NCBI GenBank assembly: GCA_947384955.1
Contig: CANDJC010000018.1
Coordinates: 1-50,405 of the forward strand
DNA length: 50,405 nucleotides
Direction of reading: 5' to 3'
Source of the DNA: an uncultured Eubacterium sp.
GTDB taxonomy: Bacteria; Bacillota; Clostridia; Lachnospirales; Lachnospiraceae
Below, one piece after another: positions 1-8,715 of the stretch (the first letter of the stretch is position 1; each line of letters opens with the position of its first letter). The position numbers were made by a program, and so were the translations under genes. The notes under the pieces were generated by a model. The model ran no database searches, was not told where the DNA came from, and saw only the letters and a list, made by a program, of their open reading frames with translations.

Positions 1-366
1 TGCTGCTATGGAAGAAAAACAGATTCCTGGTTTCATATTATCTATACGCATTCCGATTTTGCACCAAATCATACGCCGCTGATTCCTACGCAGCTTCTTT
101 CAAGCGCAGGAAATTTTCTCATTGCAGCGGTATTATTCTGGTATTCTTCAAGGTCAGAGACAGACGGTACAACCGGCGCACTTTATATGATATTATACAG
201 TGCAGGCAGATTTGTCATTGAAATATTCCGCAATGACTATCGCGGCTCTGTAGGCAGCCTGTCTACTTCACAGTTAATTTCCGTTGCGGTATTCCTGACC
301 GGTATCCTGCTAATGGCCATTCTCACCAAAAGAAACAAAGAGCATAAAAATTTTTCAGCCTTTTGA
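1..366 (+). CDS. lgt: Prolipoprotein diacylglyceryl transferase, C-terminal part (5' end outside window)
   Basis: The reading frame is open from the first base to a TGA at 364-366 and encodes the last 121 residues of a membrane protein. Lgt moves diacylglycerol from phosphatidylglycerol onto the lipobox cysteine of pre-prolipoproteins at the cytoplasmic membrane. The family's C-terminal signature is visible (GRFVIEIFRNDYRG, then SLSTSQLIS), followed by a last hydrophobic helix and a basic tail (TKRNKEHK). The start lies upstream of the window. A short hairpin (409-415 with 425-431) follows before the next gene, but it is followed by A rather than T residues, so it is not an obvious terminator for this strand. 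Recognition is by remembered family motifs. Confidence 0.9.
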   Translation, partial: CCYGRKTDSWFHIIYTHSDFAPNHTPLIPTQLLSSAGNFLIAAVLFWYSSRSETDGTTGALYMILYSAGRFVIEIFRNDYRGSVGSLSTSQLISVAVFLTGILLMAILTKRNKEHKNFSAF

Positions 367-450
367 AACTTTCTGACATCATTGTGCGTCTATTAGTATG
401 TAGGAAATTTCTGCCTGTAAACCGGGCAGAAAAAACAGGAGGTTTTCGTT

Positions 451-1686
451 ATGAATGATGAGAAGAAACAGGCCGCGGTATCTGCGGAAAAAAGTACAAA
501 AGGAAAGCGTGCGGCAAAGGCCGTCATATCCACGGCACTTGCCGGGTGTCTGATTGCCAGTCTCGGACTGAACATTTATCAGGCCAGCCGGGATTTTACC
601 CAGAACAAAAAAGTCAATAAATTTATTGATGACCAGCTCGAACGCCAGGCAAAAGAAGCCGAAAAAGAAAATACCTATCAGGAAGACGGCTATATGGTCG
701 GCGACCAGTATGAAATACGCAGTACAGCCAAAATTTCGGATGCCTATAAAAACGGCAGTGACAGCGGACTTGCGGCCGAAGATAAAGAAACACTGAAAAT
801 GGCTTCTGACGTTTTAAAGAAAATTATTAAAAAGGACATGAACAATTATGAAAAGGAGCTGGCTGTCTATGAATGGATGTACAAAAATGTCGGCCAGGGA
901 CGCAGTTCTGTCGTAACGCTTCCTGGCAGCGGCGGAAGCGCATTTACTCCCCACGGCGCGTTATCCGGCCAGAGTACCGTCTGTGTCGGTTATGCGACAA
1001 CCTTCCGCATGTTTATGAATATGCTGGACATGGACTGCCATATTGTCCACAACGAATATCATTCCTGGGATATGGTGCAGCTTGATGACAACGAATGGTA
1101 CCAGGTAGATATTTACTCCGATGTGGCAGGCAGATGCCAATACCAGAATTTTAATATGACAGATGAAATTGCCAGAAGCTCCCATGACTGGGACGATTCC
1201 GCACTCCCGGAAGCAAAGGGACTGAAATATTCCTATGCCGTTCAAAACAGTAAAGAAGTTAAAAATATTTATGCGGTTCCCGCCAGAATCAAAAAATGTC
1301 TGGACAAGAAAAAATCATCCGCCTATTTCAAATTCAAAAAGCCTTTAAAGAGGGAAGAGCTGCCGATTGCAGACTTTTTGTTAAATCAGATGAATACGGC
1401 AATGATGTCGATGCAGGGGTTTGAAAATTACAATATGTCCGGCATGTGGTATCAGGATGAACAGGAACATTATATTCTGGCTGTATTTATTCAAAATTAC
1501 GGAGAATCAGAAGAATCTTCTTTTGATGAAAGCTCACCGGAAGGCAAAAAACTTATCAAAGCGGTTGCAAAAGCTTTTGGTGTGGATGTGCCGGAAGCAG
1601 AAGACAACAGCGGCACGGAGAATAAAGGCGAAGAAGTGCCTGTAGAACGCGAAACCATAAACCTTCTGACTGCAGACAGACTCTGA
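451..1686 (+). CDS. Membrane-anchored transglutaminase-like protein
   Basis: A 411-residue protein with a basic N-terminus and one hydrophobic segment at about residues 27-46 (AVISTALAGCLIASLG), suggesting a signal anchor with the rest outside the cell. The transglutaminase/protease-like core has Cys178 (STVCVGYA), His204 (EYHSW) and Asp220 (YQVDIYSD) in the family order. Such proteins are predicted peptidases or amidases; the substrate is unknown. The start is set by an AGGAGG at about 436-441. The acidic C-terminal tail (residues about 355-400) looks disordered. It is followed at 35 bases by a DUF4358 lipoprotein, an MBOAT acyltransferase and a DHHW protein, which suggests a role in cell-surface polymer processing. 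That role is inference. Confidence 0.8.
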   Translation: MNDEKKQAAVSAEKSTKGKRAAKAVISTALAGCLIASLGLNIYQASRDFTQNKKVNKFIDDQLERQAKEAEKENTYQEDGYMVGDQYEIRSTAKISDAYKNGSDSGLAAEDKETLKMASDVLKKIIKKDMNNYEKELAVYEWMYKNVGQGRSSVVTLPGSGGSAFTPHGALSGQSTVCVGYATTFRMFMNMLDMDCHIVHNEYHSWDMVQLDDNEWYQVDIYSDVAGRCQYQNFNMTDEIARSSHDWDDSALPEAKGLKYSYAVQNSKEVKNIYAVPARIKKCLDKKKSSAYFKFKKPLKREELPIADFLLNQMNTAMMSMQGFENYNMSGMWYQDEQEHYILAVFIQNYGESEESSFDESSPEGKKLIKAVAKAFGVDVPEAEDNSGTENKGEEVPVERETINLLTADRL

Positions 1687-1721
1687 CATATCAGCCTTTG
1701 AACAGAAAGGAACAAATCACC

Positions 1722-2219
1722 ATGAAAAAATATATAAGCTGTGTCCTTCTGACGGCAATGCTCGTAATGACGTCAGCCTGCGGCGGCACAGATACATCCT
1801 CAGAAACCGATTCAGAAATATCGATATCCAGATTACAGGATACCATGCTTTCAGCCGATACAACACTGCCTGAAATGACCCGGGTATCCAGCGAAGATGA
1901 CCAGGCAGAGCTCAATTTTACTGCCCTTACCGATTTAAGCTATGATATGGCAGATGCTTATTTTTATGCCTATGCCACGGAAGGTACCGCCGAGGAAATT
2001 GCTGTCATTAAATTGAAAGACAAAAATGATGCTGCCGCCATGATGGATTCGCTTCATGAGCATATCGAAAAACGCAAAGGAACCTTTCAGGAATATGCAC
2101 CGGAACAAATCAGCATGGCAGAAAATGCTGTTGTCACAAGAGAAGGCAGTTATGTTGCGCTCATCATAAGTTCTAAAAACGGCATGGTTCAAAAAGCATT
2201 CCAGGCATGTTTTGAATAA
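1722..2219 (+). CDS. DUF4358-type lipoprotein
   Basis: A 165-residue protein whose N-terminus is a lipoprotein signal: Lys2-Lys3, a hydrophobic stretch, then the lipobox TSAC with Cys20. I chose the ATG at 1722 because it gives the intact signal peptide and follows AGAAAGG at 1703-1709; an in-frame start at 1698 would put eight extra polar residues ahead of it. The C-terminal half resembles DUF4358 (ADAYFYAYATEGTAEEIAVIKL and the following helix), a domain of unknown function common in Clostridia. It lies directly before the MBOAT gene, so it is probably an accessory of the acylation cluster. It would be a substrate of the Lgt encoded at the window start. Confidence 0.75.
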   Translation: MKKYISCVLLTAMLVMTSACGGTDTSSETDSEISISRLQDTMLSADTTLPEMTRVSSEDDQAELNFTALTDLSYDMADAYFYAYATEGTAEEIAVIKLKDKNDAAAMMDSLHEHIEKRKGTFQEYAPEQISMAENAVVTREGSYVALIISSKNGMVQKAFQACFE

Positions 2220-2243
2220 TTTATTAATAAAGGAGACAAAAGC

Positions 2244-3671
2244 ATGGTCTTTAGCAGTATTGTATTTTTATGCATATTTTTCCCGGCAGTCATTATTCTG
2301 TATTATCTGTGTCCGCTGCGGCTGCGCAATTTCTTTCTGCTTTTAGCAAGCCTTTTGTTCTATGCGTGGGGTGAACCAAAATATATTGTAATCATGCTGT
2401 TTTCCACGGTTTTTGATTACTGCAACGGAAGACTTTTAGAATACTCTGAGACCAGAGGCAAAAAGCTTACATTGGGCAGAATCGTTCTTGCCGTTTCTGT
2501 CCTTGGCAATCTGGCAATTTTATGTTTTTTCAAATACACTGATTTTGCAGTTACCACGATAAATTCGCTGGCCGGGACAGATTTTTCTGTACCCGGACTG
2601 GCGCTGCCAATCGGCATTTCCTTTTATACCTTTCAGACGATGTCATATACCATTGACGTATACCGCGGAAATGTCCCTGCACAGCATAACCTGATTTCCT
2701 TTGGCATGTATGTCTGCTTATTTCCGCAGCTGATTGCAGGACCGATTGTCCGTTACAGTGATATTCAAAATGAAGTCCGCATCCGAAACACTTCATTTCC
2801 TCTTTGTGCCGCGGGAATGCAGCGTTTTTTACTGGGTCTTGGAAAAAAAGTTCTGCTTGCAAATCAAATCGGAGCATTATGGGATGAAATATACAGTCTG
2901 CATGCCGGTGATTTATCCATGGCCCTTGCCTGGCTTGGCGCTTTTTCCTATACTTTTCAGATTTATTTTGATTTTTCCGGTTATTCAGATATGGCCATCG
3001 GACTTGGGGAAATGTTTGGATTTCATTTTCCAGAGAATTTTAATTATCCGTATGAATCCAAAAGCATTACAGAATTCTGGCGCCGCTGGCACATGACACT
3101 GAGCGGATGGTTTCGGGAATATGTGTACATCCCTTTGGGCGGAAACAAAAAAGGCGCTGCCAGACAGCTTGTGAATTTATTTATTGTATGGTTTCTGACG
3201 GGCTTATGGCACGGGGCCGGATGGAACTTTATTTTATGGGGACTGTATTTCTTTGTACTGCTTATGCTGGAAAAGCTGTTTCTGCTGAAAATATTAGACC
3301 GTCTTCCTGCCTTCCTTCAGCATCTGTATGCACTCTTTTGGATTGTGTCCGGGTGGGTAATTTTTGCATGTGACGATTTAGCAAAGCTTAAAAATTATAT
3401 AAAAATGCTTGCAGGCATCGGTGTGCCCGCAGTGAACCGGCTTGCCTTATATGAATGGACTACGCATGCTGTTTTCCTTATCATACTGGCTGCTGCCTCC
3501 ACAAGCCTGATGAAAAGCCTGATGGAAAAAATTTCAAACAAATTCTGCATGCAGACCGGCCAGGCGGTTTTATTCTGGCTGAAAAGCGGCTGGTGCATGC
3601 TGGTGCTGCTATGCAGCATGGCAATGCTTGTCAGCGGCAGTTACAATCCGTTTTTGTATTTTCGATTTTAA
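2244..3671 (+). CDS. MBOAT family O-acyltransferase (AlgI/DltB-like)
   Basis: A 475-residue polytopic membrane protein of the usual length for AlgI-type acyltransferases. Family landmarks are FPQLIAGPIVRY near residue 160, the ITEFWRRWHMTLSGW block near 275-290 followed by YIPLGGNKKG, and the invariant histidine His323 in LTGLWHGAGWNF. These enzymes pass an acyl group, usually acetyl, across the membrane to a polysaccharide or teichoic acid outside. The start has AAAGGAGA at about 2230-2237. It is followed after 17 bases by a DHHW protein, the usual partner that completes transfer to the glycan. The acceptor polymer cannot be told from this window. Confidence 0.9.
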   Translation: MVFSSIVFLCIFFPAVIILYYLCPLRLRNFFLLLASLLFYAWGEPKYIVIMLFSTVFDYCNGRLLEYSETRGKKLTLGRIVLAVSVLGNLAILCFFKYTDFAVTTINSLAGTDFSVPGLALPIGISFYTFQTMSYTIDVYRGNVPAQHNLISFGMYVCLFPQLIAGPIVRYSDIQNEVRIRNTSFPLCAAGMQRFLLGLGKKVLLANQIGALWDEIYSLHAGDLSMALAWLGAFSYTFQIYFDFSGYSDMAIGLGEMFGFHFPENFNYPYESKSITEFWRRWHMTLSGWFREYVYIPLGGNKKGAARQLVNLFIVWFLTGLWHGAGWNFILWGLYFFVLLMLEKLFLLKILDRLPAFLQHLYALFWIVSGWVIFACDDLAKLKNYIKMLAGIGVPAVNRLALYEWTTHAVFLIILAAASTSLMKSLMEKISNKFCMQTGQAVLFWLKSGWCMLVLLCSMAMLVSGSYNPFLYFRF

Positions 3672-3688
3672 TAAAAAGGGGACTTTCT

Positions 3689-4837
3689 ATGAATCAGCAA
3701 AAAGCATCCTCCCGGATTTTTTTTATGGCAGCCATCCTGATTCTTTCCGTCAGCGGTATCCTGCTGTTTGTGCTTCCAGAGCACAGTTATTCTGAAAATG
3801 AAAACCGATATCTTACAACGTTTAAACAGCCTTCTGTTTCTGCCTTTTTAGATACTTCCATGCAGAAAAATATCACAGACGGAGCAAATGACCAGTTTGC
3901 GGGCCGCGACCTTTGGATGAAATTTGCCTGCAGCATGCAGCATGCAGCCGGCTTTCAGGACATCGGAGGCGTTTATCTTGGCCGAAACGGCTATTACTTT
4001 GAACGCATTTTAGACAGTGACCTGTCCGAAAAGCATTATACAGACAATCTGAATTATCTGAATCAGGCCGCGGCCCGTTACCAGACGGTAAAAACCTGTT
4101 TTCTGCCGGTTCCATCCAAGGGTGAAATTCTAAAAAACGAGCTTCCTGCAAACGCTGTATTATACGATTCAGACAGACTGTATGCTCAGGCACAAAAAAA
4201 GCTGGCAAATGTATCCCTTGCCGATATCCGAAAGGAGCTGACTGCAAAATCAAAAGACTTGCAGCTGTATTTTAAAACAGACCATCACTGGACTATGGAT
4301 GCGGCTTATACTGCATATCAGTTCTGGTGCGGCATGCATAAATATGAGCCCGGGCCGCTGAAACAGTTTAAGCCGGAATGTGTCAGTGACAGCTTTTATG
4401 GAACACTGTATTCCAAAACCCCGGAATTTCACACACAGCCGGATAAACTGCTGGTTCCGTCTGCATTACCAAAGGCAGACATTACGATTAACGGCAAAGA
4501 AGCTGACAGTATTTATGACCGCAGCAAATTAAACACAAAAGATAAATACGGTGTGTATTTCGGCGGCAATTTTGGCAGAATCGATATCAAAAGAAAGCCT
4601 GACAGCCAAAAAAAGCAGCCGGCTCCTAAGACACTCCTTGTAGTCAAAGATTCGTTTGCCAACAGCTTTGTCCCATATCTGATGGAGCATTACAGCCAGA
4701 TTACGATGCTGGATTTCAGATATTATAACAAACCGTTTTCGAAGCTGATGCAGGAAATACAGCCGGATGAACTGCTGATTTTTTATGAAATGAGCAATTT
4801 TGCACAGGATGCTGATTTTTTTAAGATTTTAAAATAA
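3689..4837 (+). CDS. DHHW family protein (AlgX/AlgJ-like, SGNH-type)
   Basis: A 382-residue protein starting at ATG 3689, chosen because AAAAGGGGA precedes it and it yields a clean N-terminal membrane anchor (IFFMAAILILSVSGILLFVL). The longer upstream frame overlaps the MBOAT gene and is not credible. The motif that names the family, Asp198-His199-His200-Trp201 (KTDHHWT), is intact. A later VVKDSFANSF stretch matches the Ser-containing block of SGNH-like acetyltransferase/esterase domains. By analogy with AlgJ and AlgX it probably accepts acetyl groups from the MBOAT protein and places them on an extracellular polysaccharide. That is inferred from family and gene order. Confidence 0.85.
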   Translation: MNQQKASSRIFFMAAILILSVSGILLFVLPEHSYSENENRYLTTFKQPSVSAFLDTSMQKNITDGANDQFAGRDLWMKFACSMQHAAGFQDIGGVYLGRNGYYFERILDSDLSEKHYTDNLNYLNQAAARYQTVKTCFLPVPSKGEILKNELPANAVLYDSDRLYAQAQKKLANVSLADIRKELTAKSKDLQLYFKTDHHWTMDAAYTAYQFWCGMHKYEPGPLKQFKPECVSDSFYGTLYSKTPEFHTQPDKLLVPSALPKADITINGKEADSIYDRSKLNTKDKYGVYFGGNFGRIDIKRKPDSQKKQPAPKTLLVVKDSFANSFVPYLMEHYSQITMLDFRYYNKPFSKLMQEIQPDELLIFYEMSNFAQDADFFKILK

Positions 4838-4844
4838 GAATCCA

Positions 4845-4873
4845 TTGACAACCGGCATCATTCAAATTATTAT
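4845..4873 (+). promoter_or_regulatory. Sigma-A type promoter for the chemotaxis-receptor gene
   Basis: A perfect TTGACA -35 box (4845-4850), a 17-base spacer and TATTAT as -10 box (4868-4873), about 40 bases before the start at 4915. It begins only 8 bases after the DHHW stop codon, so the next gene is probably its own transcription unit. Confidence 0.6.
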
Positions 4874-4914
4874 ATATGATATAGAGTTTAATTTTGCTAT
4901 GGAGGATGGAAAAT

Positions 4915-6192
4915 ATGCAAGTGGATCAAGAACAGAAGAAAAAATTACTAACAGTCCTGGCTGTCATACTAAGCCTGCCGGTTTTAGCAGTTGCCATATG
5001 GACAATCCTTATCACTATTTTAGTATCGCACGCCAGCATGGGAGTTCTGATACTGATTATCAGCGGCTGTGTCATCGGCTATGCAGCATCCCTGGTTGTT
5101 GCAAAAGTCATAACAGACATGTTTCATCGTTTTTTATCCAATGTATCAGGTATCGCAGACGGATCCGTTTCGCTTGATAATATGAACCTGCCAGTGTCTC
5201 AGAATAACGGCAGAATCAACGAAATCATGCAATCCGTAAATGAAATTGCCATATCTTACGCAAAAGTTATTTCATCCATTGAAAATGCAACTTCGGAACT
5301 AAAGGATGTTACAGAAAGCTTTAACGGCCTGTTTCAGGAAATGACAGAATCTGAAGAGAGTATGAGCGAAAATGTAAATTCTATCTCAGAAAATATTATT
5401 TCCCAGGCAGACCGCATGCAGACCATTACAAATGAGCTGGATTCTGTCAGCAGCGAAATCGACCATATTTCTTCTAATGTGGAGGACCTGACCAAAAGCG
5501 CCGATACGATGCAGGAATGCAACCAGTCTGTGGAGACATACATAACTGAACTGATTAAGCTGAATCAGGAAAACAGCGAATCGATTGAAAAAGTACGGGA
5601 ACAGACAGACCTGACAAATAAATCGGCCATGAATATCCGCACCGCTACGGAAATCATTGCAAGCATTTCCAGCCAGACCAATCTTTTAGCTCTAAATGCC
5701 AGTATAGAAGCTGCCAGAGCTGGCGAAGCCGGAAAAGGCTTTGCTGTTGTTGCAGAAGAAATCCGCAAGCTTGCCGACCAGTCCAGAGAATCTACGGAAC
5801 AGATTAACCAGAGTGTAAACGAGCTGATTGACAATGCGCAGTTCAGCGTAGAAGTAACGCAAAAAGTTACAACAGCATTTGCAGAACAGACCGAAAAGAT
5901 TAATTTCACAAGCAGCCTGTTTGATTCCCTTCGGACCGAAGTAACACAGGTAGCAGAAGCAATCGGCGGTATCGAATCTGAAGTACAGAGCCTGAATGAA
6001 AATAAAACATCCATCCTTGCTGAGGTTCAGGATGTGACAGCCTTTTCCAGCCAGAATGAAGAAAATGCGAAAACGACGCTGGAAACAGTCTATAATTTTG
6101 AAAAAATCATTTCAGACTGCCGTGAAGTTTTAGCCCGGGTTTCAGAAGTTTCGAATCACTTAATCACAAATATTCATAAACTGGCAAATTAA
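4915..6192 (+). CDS. Methyl-accepting chemotaxis protein without a large sensor domain
   Basis: A 425-residue receptor. Two hydrophobic segments lie close together at about residues 15-38 and 42-65 with only a short loop between them, so there is no room for a periplasmic ligand domain. A long coiled-coil region follows. The conserved signalling hairpin is intact: [19 protein letters not shown], then [16 protein letters not shown], the CheA/CheW-binding tip. Input may therefore come from the membrane or cytoplasm. The start at 4915 is fixed by GGAGG at 4901-4905. Upstream TTG or ATG codons in frame would place this ribosome site inside the gene. No chemotaxis genes are adjacent. Confidence 0.9.
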   Translation: MQVDQEQKKKLLTVLAVILSLPVLAVAIWTILITILVSHASMGVLILIISGCVIGYAASLVVAKVITDMFHRFLSNVSGIADGSVSLDNMNLPVSQNNGRINEIMQSVNEIAISYAKVISSIENATSELKDVTESFNGLFQEMTESEESMSENVNSISENIISQADRMQTITNELDSVSSEIDHISSNVEDLTKSADTMQECNQSVETYITELIKLNQENSESIEKVREQTDLTNKSAMNIRTATEIIASISSQTNLLALNASIEAARAGEAGKGFAVVAEEIRKLADQSRESTEQINQSVNELIDNAQFSVEVTQKVTTAFAEQTEKINFTSSLFDSLRTEVTQVAEAIGGIESEVQSLNENKTSILAEVQDVTAFSSQNEENAKTTLETVYNFEKIISDCREVLARVSEVSNHLITNIHKLAN

Positions 6193-6195
6193 TAT

Positions 6196-6240
6196 ATGCC
6201 TTTTGTGCGAAAAGCCGGGAACTTTTCGCACAAAAGGCAT
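6196..6240 (+). terminator. Long hairpin after the chemotaxis-receptor gene
   Basis: A perfect 19-base inverted repeat (6196-6214 with 6222-6240) around a 7-base loop starts 4 bases after the stop codon. The T tract after it is short (TATTT). It is probably an intrinsic terminator. A TTGCGCA motif like those clustered near 46.3-46.9 kb follows at 6244-6250. Confidence 0.7.
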
Positions 6241-6274
6241 TATTTGCGCATTCTTTCACAAAATTTCTAAAATC

Positions 6275-6303
6275 TTGCAGCTTTCTGCATTTTCTGTTAT
6301 ACT
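6275..6303 (+). promoter_or_regulatory. Promoter of the LRR-VWA-AAA-larC operon
   Basis: TTGCAG (6275-6280), a 17-base spacer and TATACT (6298-6303), 61 bases before the LRR gene. It follows the terminator of the previous gene, so it probably drives the genes up to larC. Confidence 0.5.
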
Positions 6304-6363
6304 TTGGATACTGGCTTTTCCTGCATAGCCAGCGAATGAAAACAAGTCAGGCGGAAATCCATT

Positions 6364-7361
6364 ATGAATACTCAGATTTTTTGGGAAAAAACAAAGCAAA
6401 ACGAAGCAAAAATACTCCGCATTTACGGAACATCTCCTGAAGCAGAAGTTCCTGCACAGATTGAAGGATGCCCTGTGACGGAGCTTGCCGACTACTGTTT
6501 TGCATCCGACCCTCATCTGCCAAAACATTTTCTTATGACAGATACGCCAGATGCAATAAAAAGCAGTACCTGTGCTTTCACGGAGCTTGCCGAGTTATCC
6601 GGGGACTATCCGCAGTCAGTATGGCTGCCGGATACTCTGACGAAAATCGGAAATTATGCATTTTATAACTGTAAAAACCTCAGGCAGATTACATTCGGAC
6701 AGGCTCTTACATCAATCGGAAGCGATGCATTTATGAACTGCCATCAGCTGCATCATCTGTTTATAAGGAGCAGTATTTATGAAAAAACAGGCCTGCAGCG
6801 TATACTCAGCCAGATTCCCTGGGATGTAAGCGCTGTATTTTTCGGATATCACAGCAGCCCGGGCCAGAAAGAAGCTGTTGTCTTTTATCCTGAATACTTC
6901 GAGCTTTATGATGAAATTGCTCCTGCCCACTTTTCGGACGCAGCATTGCGGGGGAAGGGTTCCGTGCCAGGCAGAGTTTCCAGGACGGAATTATTGACTT
7001 TCATCAATATGATAAAATATTTCAAAAAGCTTGCGCGGAAGAATCGGTACTGACTTCCTGTCTGATTGCCTTTTACCGCCTGTATTTTCCAATTCATTTA
7101 TCGCCGCAGTATAAAACGCCGTACGAAAACTATATTCTGGCAAACGCACAGGCTCTCTGCCGGCATTTTATTAAAAACCGGCAGCTGGAGTCCCTTTATT
7201 TTCTGTTTCAGCAAAAGCTCATATCCCAAAATGCAGTGCCCGATATCCTGGCTATGGCTGTACAGGACGGCTGGAGTGAAGCAGGCGCCAGTATCCTGCG
7301 CTGGAAACAGGCTTTTTATCCGGATAAAAAACGTACCCGGTATGAATTTGAGGACTTTTGA
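6364..7361 (+). pseudogene. BspA-like leucine-rich repeat protein, frameshifted
   Basis: The frame starting at 6364 (229 codons, stop at 7053) contains two LRR_5/BspA-type repeats, for example LPDTLTKIGNYAFYNCKNLRQI and SIGSDAFMNCHQL. From about 6955 the coding signal moves to another frame that runs without a stop to TGA 7359-7361 and gives convincing protein (for example GIIDFHQYDKIFQKA and YILANAQALCRHFI). One extra base in the five-G run at 6950-6954 would join the two into a protein of about 332 residues. The product is probably a partner of the VWA and AAA+ proteins downstream, because the second segment ends 22 bases before the VWA start. The break could be a true mutation, phase variation or a sequencing error. 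Confidence 0.65.
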
Positions 7362-7383
7362 TACGAACCGAAAGGAGATACTT

Positions 7384-8715
7384 ATGCCGCATCTTAAATC
7401 ACAGACACAGTGGCAGACTGAAATGTCTGTAAAAATTATTGATTTTATTATCAGCGAGCTTTATGCAGATATGCGGTTTTTCCATCTCGCACTGTCTTCC
7501 CTGGTTCCCAAAACAGACCCGGCGCTTCAGACATTTGCCACAGATGGAATCTCTATCCTGTATTCCCCGGAACGAATCCTTCGTATTTTTGAAAATAATT
7601 CCAGGTTTTTAAACCGCTGTTACCTGCACAGTATTCTGCACTGCATATTTTCTCATTTATGGCTCAGAGGAAACCGGGGCCGCACGCTATGGAATCTTGC
7701 CTGTGACATTGCCGTGGAATATACCATTGATAAAATGGAAAAACCCTGTACAAAGCGCATCTTATCGTGGCTTCGAAAACAGGTTTATGATAAAATAGAA
7801 CAGGATATGACGCATATTTCCGCTTCTGTCATTTATCGGTACTTATGCAGTCTGAACGAAGAGCAGGTTCTGCAGCTTCAGAAAGAATTTTATACCGATG
7901 ACCACCGTTTCTGGCCGCAGCCGGACAGCCGGGCTTCCTCTGCAAATCAAAAAGCGAAAAATCAATGGCAGAAAATCGCAAGACAGACGCGCATGCAGCA
8001 GGAATTGCATGAAAAAGACCAGACAAAGGGCGAGCGGACTCTTTCTGCACAGCTAAAAGCAGAAAAAAACCGCCGCAGCTATCATGATTTTTTAAGCAAA
8101 TTTACCATACTGCGGGAAGAACTGCACTGTGACCCGGAAGAATTTGATTTAAACTTTTACACATACGGACTCCGGCTTTACGGAAACATGCCGCTCATCG
8201 AGCCTGTTGAAACGAGAGAAACAAAAAAAATACACGAATTTGTAATTGTAATTGATACAAGCGATTCCACCAGCGGAGATCTTGTAAAAAATTTTCTGCG
8301 CGAAACCTTTCAGATACTGCGTCAGCGCGAATATTTTTTTGATACATGCAAAATCCGGATTCTGCAGTGTGACGACCGTGTCCGTTCTGATACGGAAATC
8401 ACCAGCCTGCATCAGGCAGAGCAGTTTCTGTCAGAGTTTACGATGACTGGAGGAGGAGGCACCAATTTTTGTCCCGCATTTTCTTATGTCAGCCAGCTCA
8501 TGGAAAATGGCATCTTTAAAGACCTCAGAGGGCTGCTTTATTTCACAGACGGACTCGGCATCTATCCAAAAAAACGCCCGCCTTATCAGACGGCATTTTT
8601 ATTTTTAACAGACTACGATGAATCCAAAATTCCTCCATGGGCTATGCGTATTCGTCTTGAACCGGAGGAATTTCTATCAGCGAAAAAAATTACGGGAGGC
8701 ATCTATGAATATTAA
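7384..8715 (+). CDS. Putative metallopeptidase-like/VWA domain protein (DUF2201-like)
   Basis: A 443-residue protein. I chose ATG 7384, preceded by AAAGGAGA at 7371-7378; the longer upstream frame is the shadow of the broken LRR gene. The N-terminal half has a histidine-rich motif His82-x3-His86-x4-His91 (YLHSILHCIFSHLW) like the putative metallopeptidase domain of DUF2201 proteins. The C-terminal part is a von Willebrand A domain with a metal-binding DxSxS set Asp291, Ser293, Ser295 (IDTSDST) and a GGGGTNF block. Such proteins work with a MoxR-type AAA+ ATPase, which is the next gene and overlaps this one by 11 bases. The cellular target is unknown. Confidence 0.85.
   Translation: MPHLKSQTQWQTEMSVKIIDFIISELYADMRFFHLALSSLVPKTDPALQTFATDGISILYSPERILRIFENNSRFLNRCYLHSILHCIFSHLWLRGNRGRTLWNLACDIAVEYTIDKMEKPCTKRILSWLRKQVYDKIEQDMTHISASVIYRYLCSLNEEQVLQLQKEFYTDDHRFWPQPDSRASSANQKAKNQWQKIARQTRMQQELHEKDQTKGERTLSAQLKAEKNRRSYHDFLSKFTILREELHCDPEEFDLNFYTYGLRLYGNMPLIEPVETRETKKIHEFVIVIDTSDSTSGDLVKNFLRETFQILRQREYFFDTCKIRILQCDDRVRSDTEITSLHQAEQFLSEFTMTGGGGTNFCPAFSYVSQLMENGIFKDLRGLLYFTDGLGIYPKKRPPYQTAFLFLTDYDESKIPPWAMRIRLEPEEFLSAKKITGGIYEY

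Noticed and set aside
409-431. Hairpin TTCTGCC/GGCAGAA as terminator of lgt
   Set aside because: It is followed by A residues on the plus strand and abuts the ribosome site of the next gene; no gene on the minus strand needs it.
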